Positions 1 to 7,062 of a stretch of 18,061 nucleotides of DNA are shown piece after piece. Each line of letters opens with the position of its first letter. Position 1 is the first letter of the stretch. Made by a program: the position numbers and the translations under genes. The stretch is from Flavobacteriales bacterium (GTDB lineage Bacteria; Bacteroidota; Bacteroidia; Flavobacteriales_D; Crocinitomicaceae), in the NCBI GenBank assembly GCA_947461185.1, contig CANHJY010000004.1:1-18061 (forward strand), written 5' to 3'. The notes beneath the pieces are model-generated. The model made no database searches. It saw nothing but the letters and a program-made list of their open reading frames with translations, and was not told where the DNA came from.

Positions 1-14
1 AAGGGGCAACAATA

Positions 15-105
15 GGAGAGGTGCCTGAGTGGCCGAAAGGGCCGGTTTGCTAAACCGTTGTACGGGCTTAAACCTGTACCGAGGGTTCGAATCCCTCCCT
101 CTCCG
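15..105 (+). tRNA. tRNA-Ser (anticodon GCU)
   Basis: The acceptor arms GGAGAGG (15-21) and CCTCTCC (98-104) pair perfectly, with discriminator G105. The anticodon loop TTGCTAA holds GCT at 49-51, which reads AGC/AGU serine codons. A long variable arm (around 60-80) is typical of class II serine tRNAs, and the T-loop GGTTCGAATCC is intact. No CCA end is encoded, so it must be added enzymatically. Confidence 0.96.
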
Positions 106-179
106 CAAGTTTTTACTTTTTGAGAGTGTTTTTTGATATTCATCATCATTCTCTGAAAAGAGAAACTAGATAACCCGTT

Positions 180-254
180 CGGGATGTAGCGTAGCCCGGT
201 TATCGCGCCTGGTTTGGGACCAGGAGGTCGCAAGTTCGAATCTTGCCATCCCGA
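180..254 (+). tRNA. tRNA-Pro (anticodon UGG)
   Basis: CGGGATG (180-186) pairs with CATCCCG (247-253), followed by discriminator A254. The anticodon stem CCTGG/CCAGG encloses the loop TTTGGGA, with anticodon TGG at 215-217. The T-arm contains the canonical GTTCGAATC. CCA is not encoded. It lies 74 bp after tRNA-Ser and is probably co-transcribed with it. The accessory genes begin to its right, so its 3' end is a plausible integration target for a genomic island, although no second copy of the tRNA 3' end is visible in the window. Confidence 0.95.
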
Positions 255-265
255 CAAATTACATT

Positions 266-300
266 AATAACCACTTGATTTTCAGGTGGTTATTTTTTTT
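266..300 (+). terminator. Rho-independent terminator after the tRNA genes
   Basis: AATAACCAC (266-274) and GTGGTTATT (286-294) form a perfect 9-bp stem that continues directly into a run of T (293-300). It lies 12 bp after the tRNA-Pro discriminator base, the expected place for the terminator of the tRNA transcript. Confidence 0.88.
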
Positions 301-476
301 ACAAGACATTTTTAGCGATTTTTTAGAGATTTTTACCCTGTGGATAAGTTACAGGCGAAAACGCGGGCTACGATACATCAAGAACGGAATTTTTATTAAT
401 TCTTCGCTTCTTTAAAGTTTGTCTATGTTTACCTGTGTTGGATAGGTTAGTTGTAAAAATAGGTTGCATACATGTT

Positions 477-495
477 GCTGGCTGCGCCAGCTTTT
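477..495 (+). terminator. GC-rich hairpin with T-run
   Basis: GCTGGC (477-482), loop TGC, GCCAGC (486-491), then TTTT (492-495). The shape fits a short intrinsic terminator on the plus strand, but no plus-strand gene precedes it other than the tRNAs, which already have their own terminator. It may end an unrecognised small transcript. Confidence 0.4.
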
Positions 496-634
496 GTATT
501 AATAATAAAAAAACTTATATCCTGCGGTTGAGATTTTCGTTTAGATAGTAACTTTAGTAAATGAAGATTTTTTGGTGGGTCAAAAATCCTTATTCAAAAA
601 AAGCGTAGTAGAAAAACTTGAAGTGCCTTCTAAA

Positions 635-673
635 TTAATGATTGAATTTTTATTGCAAAAATTCAATCATTAA
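635..673. repeat. Perfect 17-bp inverted repeat, 5-nt loop
   Basis: TTAATGATTGAATTTTT (635-651) is exactly complementary to AAAAATTCAATCATTAA (657-673), with loop ATTGC. It lies about 110 bp downstream of the stop of the leftward gene at 786, so it could terminate that operon. Because the structure is symmetric it could work in both directions. The A/T runs lie inside the arms rather than after the stem, so it is not a textbook intrinsic terminator. Confidence 0.75.
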
Positions 674-785
674 ACTTATAATTAACTCAAAAGAAAAAGA
701 ATGCTTTTATTCGGATTGTTTTATTCTAGCTATAATTAAAACCACTTATTGGGTAGATTTTGTATATTTTTTGAACTGTCTACAC

Positions 786-980
786 CTACTCGTCGTTTTT
801 TGAGTTAAGTTGATTCCAAATTAATGGAGGTCTTTCACCTTTATATCCATGTTCATCGAGTTGTTTATGCAATTTTTCTACTCTTATTTTTTTGCCTAAG
901 GCACTGATAGAATTAACGTAAGGTTGATTTTGAATCTCAATTATTTCTTGAATAATTTTATTTATTATTTCTTCATTCAT
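786..980 (-). CDS. Small hypothetical protein (64 aa)
   Basis: I do not recognise this protein. It starts at ATG and its first half is amphipathic and rich in Ile, Glu and Gln (MNEEIINKIIQEIIEIQNQ), probably helical. The second half is basic, with a short KLHKQLDEHGYKGERPPL segment. It follows the next gene to its right on the same strand after only 13 bp, so the two are probably one transcript. No membrane segment or catalytic motif is visible. The start is the only ATG near the beginning of the frame, and the spacing to the upstream gene supports it. It may be a small regulator or partner of its neighbour, but nothing in the sequence decides this. Confidence 0.55.
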   Translation of the reverse strand: MNEEIINKIIQEIIEIQNQPYVNSISALGKKIRVEKLHKQLDEHGYKGERPPLIWNQLNSKNDE

Positions 981-993
981 TTAGATAAATTGT

Positions 994-1422
994 TTAATTT
1001 AAAAAGAACAAAATGCTTAAAATCAGTGATAAAATAGCTAATCTGTAAGCTGCTCTCAGCCCTTGATTCGGATGATTAATATTTGCAATAATGATTTCAT
1101 AAAACCTAGCTGGTCTTATTAAATAGTTTAATCGCATTTTTTCGTTGTCTGGTTCAAATCCATTTAATGTTATGTGACCTAACCAATCTAAAGCTATTTG
1201 TTCATCACCTTTTATATACTTTAAATTAGGCGAGAATTTAAGTAACCGAAAAATCTTTTTTCCATTAGCATAAATACAAAACCACTTTCCATAATTTTTC
1301 CTTCTTTGATTCTTGTCTATAATAAAGTTGTGAGAAATAGAAAACCAACCTAATTCAATATCATCTTTTTGAACCCTAGTAAATTCTCTCTCAATTGGGA
1401 ATGTAGAAACTGAATCATTCAT
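994..1422 (-). CDS. Hypothetical protein with C-terminal membrane anchor (142 aa)
   Basis: The family is not recognised. Residues 1-120 look soluble and mixed alpha/beta, with several aromatic residues (GWFSISHNFIID, GKWFCIYANGKKIFRLLKF). The last 16 residues (LAILSLILSILFFLN) form a hydrophobic helix that ends the protein, with basic residues before it. This suggests a tail-anchored inner-membrane protein with its body in the cytoplasm. The start is ATG at 1422, with an AT-rich upstream region shared with the divergent TerB-like gene. The 64-aa gene follows 13 bp downstream, so the two probably form a two-gene operon. Such paired small orphans are common in island cargo, but I cannot assign a role. 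Confidence 0.65.
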   Translation of the reverse strand: MNDSVSTFPIEREFTRVQKDDIELGWFSISHNFIIDKNQRRKNYGKWFCIYANGKKIFRLLKFSPNLKYIKGDEQIALDWLGHITLNGFEPDNEKMRLNYLIRPARFYEIIIANINHPNQGLRAAYRLAILSLILSILFFLN

Positions 1423-1500
1423 AATTAGTTATTTATTTTTCATGCCAATTATTAAAAACCAAACCAATTGTAATTTATTTTTTGAGCTCTCGAACAGATA

Positions 1501-1527
1501 CTATATTTTTGAAATTACAAAATATAG
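1501..1527 (+). promoter_or_regulatory. Putative promoter -7 box inside an inverted repeat
   Basis: TATTTTTG at 1504-1511 fits the Bacteroidota -7 consensus TAnnTTTG. It lies inside a perfect 9-bp inverted repeat, CTATATTTT (1501-1509) and AAAATATAG (1519-1527). The site is 48 bp before the ATG of the TerB-like gene and lies between divergent genes, so a repressor bound here could affect either or both. No clear -33 element is seen, and in AT-rich DNA such matches can arise by chance. Confidence 0.35.
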
Positions 1528-1574
1528 CTTATATATTACTTATAACAAAATTTCAATCAAACTAAACCAGTAAA

Positions 1575-1967
1575 ATGACTCCAAAAAGTTTCAATCATTT
1601 TCATCATGTAGCAATCATTTTTCAAATTTATGCTATCAAAACAGACGGAATTCTAGTAAATGAAGAAAAAATTAAAGTTCAAGAATTATTAAATGAGTGG
1701 GTAAACGACTCTGATGAAACAAGAAATATTTTAATCGAAAGTTCTAATTTTCTTGCTGAATATGATAAAAAAAATTCAGACAAGATTACAGACTTACTTA
1801 ATCATTCTGCAAACCAGATACTAGAAGCAGGAGTTTTTTCTGAATCTAATCTTACATCAATACTTGCTGATTTAAAAGACATTGCACTAGCAGATAGTGA
1901 TGAAATGTCTGATAATGAAGAAATGTTTATTACATATTTAGCAGAGCTTTGGGGTATAGAGCTTTAA
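1575..1967 (+). CDS. Probable TerB-like domain protein (130 aa)
   Basis: The protein is all-helical and shows the internal pattern of TerB-like domains: an acidic 'DG...E' turn near residues 24-31 (TDGILVNEEK) in the first half, and a matching ADSDEMSDNEEMFITYLAELWGI near the C-terminus. In TerB families these acidic turns bind metal, and the two halves form a seven-helix bundle. It has no signal peptide or membrane helix and is probably cytoplasmic. TerB-like proteins occur in tellurite/stress loci and in phage-defence or membrane-associated systems; no other Ter gene is present here. The length matches a single domain. Its 3' end overlaps the convergent gene at 1964 by 4 bp. The domain call rests on pattern alone. 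Confidence 0.6.
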   Translation: MTPKSFNHFHHVAIIFQIYAIKTDGILVNEEKIKVQELLNEWVNDSDETRNILIESSNFLAEYDKKNSDKITDLLNHSANQILEAGVFSESNLTSILADLKDIALADSDEMSDNEEMFITYLAELWGIEL

Positions 1968-2413
1968 AAAACTACAACTTCAAATAATAATCCTTCGGTA
2001 TCTATTTTTTTATCACCTAGAATTTGAGAAAGTGAATCTATAATTTCTTCCTCAGTTTGGGTGTTCAGATTTGCTATGCATAGATACTTATTATTAATAC
2101 TTATCCATACTTCGCCAAAATTTTTGTCAAATAGCTCATTGACAATTTGAGATACTCCTAATGCCTTCAACTTAACAAAATCAAAGCCAAAAGCAAATTT
2201 AGCTTTGATTTTTTTTATTGTTGTTAAACTCTGTAAATAACTGTACGATTGAATTTCACCTTCTTCTTTTGATGGATTAATCAAATAATATTTCTTTAAA
2301 AATTTACTTGAATCAAAATCATCAATCCCTTCTTTGTCAATTATCAAAACCAAGCTACTTCTTCTGTCTTTATCAAATTCAAATTGAACAGATTTGAAAT
2401 CATTCTTTTTCAT
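1964..2413 (-). CDS. Hypothetical protein (149 aa)
   Basis: I do not recognise the family. The protein is soluble, mixed alpha/beta, rich in Lys, Glu and Ile, and lacks a signal peptide or membrane helix. Residues 20-27 (SLVLIIDK) and 101-113 (EVWISINNKYLCI) look like core beta strands, and 116-131 looks like an amphipathic helix. The ATG at 2411-2413 has no in-frame competitor nearby. It converges on the TerB-like gene with a 4-bp overlap of coding ends and no terminator between them, so antisense interference between the two transcripts is possible. Confidence 0.6.
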   Translation of the reverse strand: MKKNDFKSVQFEFDKDRRSSLVLIIDKEGIDDFDSSKFLKKYYLINPSKEEGEIQSYSYLQSLTTIKKIKAKFAFGFDFVKLKALGVSQIVNELFDKNFGEVWISINNKYLCIANLNTQTEEEIIDSLSQILGDKKIDTEGLLFEVVVF

Positions 2414-2573
2414 TTTGTGACTTTTATTCTTTTAAAATATTTAACTCCAACCTTATAATAATTTCATTTTAAAAAGCATTACATACAAATTCTGATTTTC
2501 ATAAAATTAATGAAAATGATATAATTATAATCGGTAGTATTTTTTCTTTTTATTCAATGTTTTTCAATAAGGG

Positions 2574-3140
2574 TTAAATATAGAGCCCCACCGTTGAATG
2601 ACTAAGCATCAACTGCTTACCAATAGCTCTATTTGATAGACCATCTGACTTCAAAGATTTTATCTGCTGGACTATGTTTCCGCTAATGGTTGGTCTACCA
2701 GATTTCTTGGTACTTCTAGCAAGTCCAGCACGTACTCGTTCAGAAATGCGAATTTTCTCCTGTCTGGCTAAAGTTGAAAGTAAACTTATTATAACATCTT
2801 TAAAGATACCGCAGCTATCAATATATTGCTCAGTATAGCTTTTGAAATTCACACCATATCCCTCCAACTGTTCCATGTAACGAATCGTGGCTCTAGTTCC
2901 TTCGCGACTAAAACGGTCTAAACTCCAAAACAGAATAAGGTCAAACTTTCTTTTAGCCGCATCAGCGAACATCTTTTTGAATGCGGGCCTTTCGGATGTA
3001 CCACCAGATACTTCATCAACATACTCATTATATATATTATAACCCATCCGTTGAGAATATTCTTTTAATACCTGAATTTGGTTATCTGCATCCTGTCCTT
3101 TGTTGGTGGTTGAGATTCTGGCGTATATGGCAACTTTCAT
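2574..3140 (-). CDS. Small serine recombinase (resolvase/invertase family)
   Basis: The N-terminal catalytic domain (1-140) carries the family hallmarks: YARIS with Arg8 and nucleophile Ser10, the LDRFSR block with Arg76 and Arg79, and a long helix with RQEKIRISERVRAGL (126-140). A hinge SGRP (147-150) leads to a C-terminal helix-turn-helix (about 153-187, NRAIGKQLMLSHSTVGLYI), as in Tn3 resolvases and Hin/Gin invertases. At 188 aa it has the usual length of the small subfamily, so it is not a large serine integrase. It makes 2-bp staggered cuts at a palindromic site through a covalent serine-DNA bond. A 28-bp perfect two-armed palindrome lies about 90 bp upstream of its start and is the likely crossover site. 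No transposase or invertible segment is recognisable nearby, so whether it resolves, inverts or mobilises DNA is open. Confidence 0.93.
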   Translation of the reverse strand: MKVAIYARISTTNKGQDADNQIQVLKEYSQRMGYNIYNEYVDEVSGGTSERPAFKKMFADAAKRKFDLILFWSLDRFSREGTRATIRYMEQLEGYGVNFKSYTEQYIDSCGIFKDVIISLLSTLARQEKIRISERVRAGLARSTKKSGRPTISGNIVQQIKSLKSDGLSNRAIGKQLMLSHSTVGLYI

Positions 3141-3480
3141 AATTGATGTTTTTGTAGTGGACGAAAAACCCTCAAAATTTTGACCTCTGAAACCCTTTAC
3201 TGGCGTGGGGTCATTTTTGAGAATTTAGTGGACGAATAACACTTGTTATTCGTCCATACAAAGTAATATGATTTATTTATAAAATCCAAATTATCTAATT
3301 GATTTCCAGGTCATTATATTATTATTACCTAACTGGGATTCAGATTTTTAGTATAACCTCAGTAATCAGAGTTACTTAATTCTTTACATTTTTTTGAAAT
3401 TTCTTTTTAAATGCCTTTTCAATAGTCACATATTACCAAGCAGGCTAGCACTGCTCGGCTTTGCTGTGAAATTTAACTTT
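3141..3480. other. Gene-free recombinase control/res-like region
   Basis: No reading frame is supported. The part next to the recombinase gene holds a repeat set: TAGTGGACGAA at 3155-3165 and again at 3226-3236, an imperfect inverted pair CTCAAAA...TGACC (3171-3185) and GGGTCATTTTTGAG (3208-3221), and the 28-bp palindrome at 3229-3256. Such a cluster upstream of a serine recombinase resembles a res site with one crossover subsite and accessory subsites. From 3257 to 3480 nothing clear is seen. Confidence 0.55.
3229..3256. promoter_or_regulatory. Candidate recombinase crossover site (28-bp palindrome)
   Basis: TGGACGAATAACA (3229-3241) and TGTTATTCGTCCA (3244-3256) are perfectly complementary 13-bp arms around the asymmetric dinucleotide CT (3242-3243). 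Crossover sites of resolvases and invertases are about 26-28 bp, bind a dimer on inverted half-sites and exchange strands over a central dinucleotide. The size, centre and position upstream of the recombinase gene all fit. It could also simply be an operator for autoregulation; for many resolvases the two are the same. Confidence 0.6.
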
Positions 3481-3864
3481 CTACGCCCTTTTCATTTCGC
3501 AATACTCACCACTAAATTCTTTGAAAATCTCGCGAGATTTGCAAAGACTTACAAATTCATCTAAGTATTCAATTGAATCATGTATCGACTGGTAATAATC
3601 AATACTGAAATAAGGTCCATCAATAAATTCAACACCATATTCTATATTACCCTTGTTTTCAACAGTTATATGAAAATGTAACATGTTTTTTGAGGGTCCT
3701 ACAAGATAAAAGTGAACAACGCAATCCTCTATTATTTCAATTTGTCTGCGAGGAATTTTATGTTTTTCTACTATTTGCTCACAAATGCTAACTGCGAGAG
3801 AACATGTTTTTTTCGATACACCGTACTTTCCTGTAATTTGGTCATTAAAGTAATTTTGTTTCAT
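3481..3864 (-). CDS. Hypothetical protein (127 aa)
   Basis: The family is not recognised. The sequence predicts helices at about 17-35 (KKTCSLAVSICEQIVEKHK), then a beta-rich core (40-90) with alternating hydrophobic residues (IEIIEDCVVHFYLVG, MLHFHITVENKGNIEYGVEFI), and a final helix pair (90-120). No signal or membrane segment is present, so it is probably a small cytoplasmic alpha/beta protein. It starts at the ATG at 3862-3864 and stands alone on its strand, with large non-coding gaps on both sides. The isolated setting is typical of accessory cargo. I would not assign a function. Confidence 0.6.
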   Translation of the reverse strand: MKQNYFNDQITGKYGVSKKTCSLAVSICEQIVEKHKIPRRQIEIIEDCVVHFYLVGPSKNMLHFHITVENKGNIEYGVEFIDGPYFSIDYYQSIHDSIEYLDEFVSLCKSREIFKEFSGEYCEMKRA

Positions 3865-3896
3865 TTTTTTTAAAGTTTATGCAATAAAATGCCCTT

Positions 3897-3917
3897 TGAG
3901 CTTTCGCTCATTTTTTT
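3897..3917 (+). terminator. Hairpin with T7 run (orphan terminator)
   Basis: TGAGC (3897-3901), loop TTTC, GCTCA (3906-3910), then seven T (3911-3917). It has the form of a short intrinsic terminator reading rightward. No rightward gene is recognised upstream closer than 1967, and it lies just upstream of the start of a leftward gene. It may end an unrecognised small RNA or an antisense transcript. Confidence 0.45.
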
Positions 3918-4375
3918 GAACATTCAAAAATTGCGGGTGAAAATTTCTACCTGAACTGGTAGTTGATAGACAATTGAGTTTTTGCGGCCTGAAAACTCTT
4001 TGCAAAACCTGATTAACTTTTAGTTTTTATGGACTCATGTTTAGATGTTTTTTAAATGATTGCAACATTGCAAAATGATGGGTTGAGTACAAACATAGAG
4101 TGTTTCAATGAGTCTTACAATAGTAAAAATAAAGTAAGCAGACTTTAAACTAATTAATTTAAAAAAAGTATTAAATGATTATTTAAGAGTTGTTTATAAA
4201 TTATAAATTATTATAACTAAAATAAACGTTAACATATATTTAACTTTTAAGCTGGTGTGAAAAAGCCTGTTTTTGAATGAAATTGAACAATTGGATTTAA
4301 AAATATTAATCAAATCCACCTGATTACACACCAACACAATAACAATTGACACACTTATTAATAAATCACCCCAAT

Positions 4376-4408
4376 ATCTCACAAAATGAGATGCATGCCA
4401 TATATTTG
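4376..4408 (+). promoter_or_regulatory. Putative promoter and operator of the restriction operon
   Basis: TATATTTG at 4401-4408 matches the Bacteroidota -7 consensus TAnnTTTG and lies 25 bp before the ATG of the xre gene. Directly upstream is the inverted repeat ATCTCA-caaaa-TGAGAT (4376-4392), occupying the spacer between -33 and -7. This is a natural binding site for the XRE regulator encoded first in the operon, which would repress by blocking polymerase. A -33 element is not obvious. Confidence 0.5.
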
Positions 4409-4433
4409 AACATCAGAGAATATTTATATAACA

Positions 4434-4640
4434 ATGAACAACATCAAGCTCATCCTTGAAAAAAAAGGCCATACTCAAACATGGCTGGCCGAACAGCTCG
4501 GCAAATCTTTCAATATGGTCAATTCGTATGTGCAGAATCGCAGACAACCATCTGTGGAAATACTCTACGAAATAGCCAACATACTGGATGTGGATGTGAA
4601 ACAATTATTGGTATCTAACAAGAAAAAACAAGCTGCTTAA
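4434..4640 (+). CDS. XRE-family regulator at the head of the type I RM operon
   Basis: This 68-aa protein is a single Cro/C1-type helix-turn-helix domain: helix 2-turn-helix 3 at about 14-36 (TQTWLAEQLGKSFNMVNSYVQN) followed by the conserved RRQPSVEILYEIANILDVDVKQLL. It should bind DNA as a dimer. The stop ends one base before the hsdM ATG, so the genes are translationally linked. Small XRE proteins in this position act like the controller proteins of restriction systems, delaying or balancing expression; this role is inferred from position and size. The ATG is the first in frame and lies 25 bp after the putative -7 box. The inverted repeat at 4376-4392 is a candidate operator. Confidence 0.9.
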   Translation: MNNIKLILEKKGHTQTWLAEQLGKSFNMVNSYVQNRRQPSVEILYEIANILDVDVKQLLVSNKKKQAA

Positions 4641-4641
4641 T

Positions 4642-7062
4642 ATGGCAATTAAAAAATCAGAATTATACAGCTCGCTCTGGGCTAGCTGTGATGAACTAAG
4701 AGGTGGAATGGATGCAAGTCAATACAAGGACTATGTGCTCACCATGCTTTTCGTAAAGTATGTATCGGACAAGTACGGCAATAAAGACAACAGTCTTATT
4801 GAAGTGCCCAAGGGTGCTTCGTTTGAAGATATGGTGGCGTTGAAAGGTAAACCAGACATAGGTGACCAAATCAACAAGAAGATTTTAAAACCGCTATTCT
4901 CCGCCAACGGATTGGAAGGAACCGTAGAATTGGTTGACTTTAATGATGATGATAAATTGGGTTCGGATAAAGAAAAGATTGACCGTCTATCCAAGTTGAT
5001 TTCCATTTTTGAAAATCCATCGCTGGACTTTAAAAACAACCGTGCTGAAGATGATGATATTCTGGGTGATGCGTATGAATATTTAATGCGCCATTTCGCA
5101 ACTGAATCTGGTAAGAGTAAAGGACAATTTTATACACCAGCGGAAGTATCCAGAATACTGGCTAAAGTTATTGATGTAAAGAAAGCTGATAAACCATCCT
5201 ATTCTGTATATGACCCAACCTGTGGTTCGGGTTCGCTGCTTTTGAAAGTGGCAGAAGAATCACCCAAAGGATTAACCATCTACGGACAGGAAATGGATAT
5301 CGCTACCAAAAGTTTGTCGGTGATGAACATGTGGCTACATGGTTTTCCTGAAGCTTCAATCGCTGGAAAAAACACCATCGCTTCTCCACAGTTTAAAGAA
5401 ACCAATGGCAGCCTAAAGCGTTTTGATTTTGTGGTGGCCAATCCGCCATTTTCAACAAAGAGCTGGAGCAACGGTATCTCACCAATGAATGATGAATTCA
5501 ACCGTTTTAAAGAATACGGTGTACCACCAGATAAGAATGGTGATTACGCTTTTCTATTGCACATCATCGCCAGTCTTAAAAGCACTGGTAAAGGTGCTGT
5601 GATATTGCCGCATGGTGTATTGTTTCGTGGCGGTGCCGAAGGTGAAATTCGCAAGAACATCCTTCAACGCAAACTCATAAAAGGCATCATTGGTCTACCT
5701 GCCAACTTGTTTTATGGTACTGGTATTCCTGCATGTATAATTATAATAGATAAAGAAAATGCGGATAGTCGTAAAGGTGTTTTCATGATTGATGCTAGTA
5801 AAGGTTTTATAAAAGATGGCAATAAAAACCGTCTTCGTGAACAGGATATTCATTTGGTGGTGGATGTATTCAACAACCAAAAAGAAGTAGAAAAGTACGC
5901 TCGTTTTGTGCCGTTTGAAGAAATTGAGAAAAACGAATACAATCTCAACATACCAAGATATATAGATACTCAGGAAGCGGAAGATATCCAAGACCTGAAT
6001 GCTCATTTGAATGGTGGCATACCCAACAGAGATATTCAAGGATTAAACGATTATTGGGAAGTATACTTATCAATGAAAAAGGTTTTGTTTGAGCCGCTTC
6101 GTGATGGCTACGTTAAATTGAAGGTAGATGGTAATGCCGTTAAAGAAACCATTTATGCTCATCCAGAATTTATCAATTATAGAAAAAAACTAGATAGGGT
6201 TTTTGATGCATGGAAACAAGATGTAAGCAAATCATTGTTGAGTATAAAAAAAGAATCATCACCTAAAAAACTGGTATATCAATTAGCAGAAGATTTGTTG
6301 GCACAATATGAAAATAAACCGCTGATAGACCGTTACGACATTTACCAGCATCTCATGAACTACTGGAATGAAACCATGAAGGATGATGTGTATATGGTGA
6401 TTGAAGAAGGTTGGACGGCCAAGGTTCGCAGGATAATAGAAAAGAACAACAAGGGCAAAGAAGTGGACAAAGGTTGGACTTGCGACCTGTTGCCTAAGTC
6501 TATTATCATTGATAATTATTTTGCCGAAAAGCTTGCAGCGCTGCAACAACTGGAAGCAACACTAGAAAGCATACTGGCTGAAATTACAGGTTATGAAGAA
6601 GAGCATGCTGGTGAAGAAGGTTTGTTGGCTGATGCTACCAACGATAACGGTAAACTAACCAAGGCTACGGTGGCAAAGCGATTGAAAGAAATTAAAAATG
6701 ATGCCAGCGAAAAAGAAGCTGTTCAGTTATTGCAATCCATTGAAAAACTATTTGAACAACAAGCTGCATTGGGCAAACAAATAAAAGAACAAACGGCTGA
6801 GTTGGATAACCTCACGCTGAAGCAATATGATAAGCTCACCGAAGCTGAAGTGAAAGAGCTGGTGATTGAAAAGAAATGGATGCACAGCTTATCATCAAGC
6901 ATACAATGTGAAATTGATGCCATCTCACAACGCCTTACTGCTCGCATAAAAGAATTGGGTGAAAGATATGATGATACATTAGGCAGTGTTGATAAATCGG
7001 TAAAAACACTGGAAGAAAAAGTAAATGCTCACCTTAAAAAAATGGGATTGGTATGGAGCTAG
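4642..7062 (+). CDS. hsdM: Type I restriction-modification system, DNA methyltransferase subunit
   Basis: HsdM transfers a methyl group from S-adenosylmethionine to adenine N6 and, with HsdS, forms the modification enzyme; with HsdR it is part of the restriction complex. An N-terminal HsdM_N helical domain (about 8-150) is followed by GQFYTPAEVS (161-170), the AdoMet-binding motif DPTCGSGSL (191-199) and catalytic motif NPPF (267-270). The methyltransferase part ends near residue 480. The remaining roughly 320 residues are an extra C-terminal region, strongly charged and predicted coiled coil from about 630 onward (LEATLESILAEITGYEEE, ALGKQIKEQTAEL). At 806 aa it is far longer than E. coli HsdM (about 530 aa); such long forms are, as I recall, usual in Bacteroidota. 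Its end overlaps hsdS by 10 bp. Both catalytic motifs are intact, so it should be active. Confidence 0.97.
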   Translation: MAIKKSELYSSLWASCDELRGGMDASQYKDYVLTMLFVKYVSDKYGNKDNSLIEVPKGASFEDMVALKGKPDIGDQINKKILKPLFSANGLEGTVELVDFNDDDKLGSDKEKIDRLSKLISIFENPSLDFKNNRAEDDDILGDAYEYLMRHFATESGKSKGQFYTPAEVSRILAKVIDVKKADKPSYSVYDPTCGSGSLLLKVAEESPKGLTIYGQEMDIATKSLSVMNMWLHGFPEASIAGKNTIASPQFKETNGSLKRFDFVVANPPFSTKSWSNGISPMNDEFNRFKEYGVPPDKNGDYAFLLHIIASLKSTGKGAVILPHGVLFRGGAEGEIRKNILQRKLIKGIIGLPANLFYGTGIPACIIIIDKENADSRKGVFMIDASKGFIKDGNKNRLREQDIHLVVDVFNNQKEVEKYARFVPFEEIEKNEYNLNIPRYIDTQEAEDIQDLNAHLNGGIPNRDIQGLNDYWEVYLSMKKVLFEPLRDGYVKLKVDGNAVKETIYAHPEFINYRKKLDRVFDAWKQDVSKSLLSIKKESSPKKLVYQLAEDLLAQYENKPLIDRYDIYQHLMNYWNETMKDDVYMVIEEGWTAKVRRIIEKNNKGKEVDKGWTCDLLPKSIIIDNYFAEKLAALQQLEATLESILAEITGYEEEHAGEEGLLADATNDNGKLTKATVAKRLKEIKNDASEKEAVQLLQSIEKLFEQQAALGKQIKEQTAELDNLTLKQYDKLTEAEVKELVIEKKWMHSLSSSIQCEIDAISQRLTARIKELGERYDDTLGSVDKSVKTLEEKVNAHLKKMGLVWS

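Larger units (their letters stand above)
301..785. other. Gene-free stretch with two strong hairpins
   Basis: No convincing reading frame is present. Two structures stand out: a GC-rich hairpin GCTGGC-tgc-GCCAGC at 477-491 followed by TTTT, and a perfect 17-bp inverted repeat at 635-673. The sequence between them is AT-rich without clear motifs. This stretch separates the tRNA genes from the first accessory genes and would be the place for an island attachment junction. Confidence 0.5.
3865..4433. other. Gene-free stretch before the restriction operon
   Basis: This AT-rich stretch holds a hairpin with T-run (3897-3917) at its left end and the putative promoter/operator of the restriction operon (4376-4408) at its right end. 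A leftward frame of 62 codons with a GTG start at 4382 encodes two hydrophobic segments, but it is low in complexity and I do not accept it as a gene. Nothing else recognisable is seen between 3920 and 4370. Confidence 0.45.

Noticed and set aside
4194..4382. Leftward 62-codon frame with GTG start and two hydrophobic segments
   Set aside because: AT-rich low-complexity sequence that readily encodes hydrophobic residues; no ATG, and its start overlaps the operator of the restriction operon.
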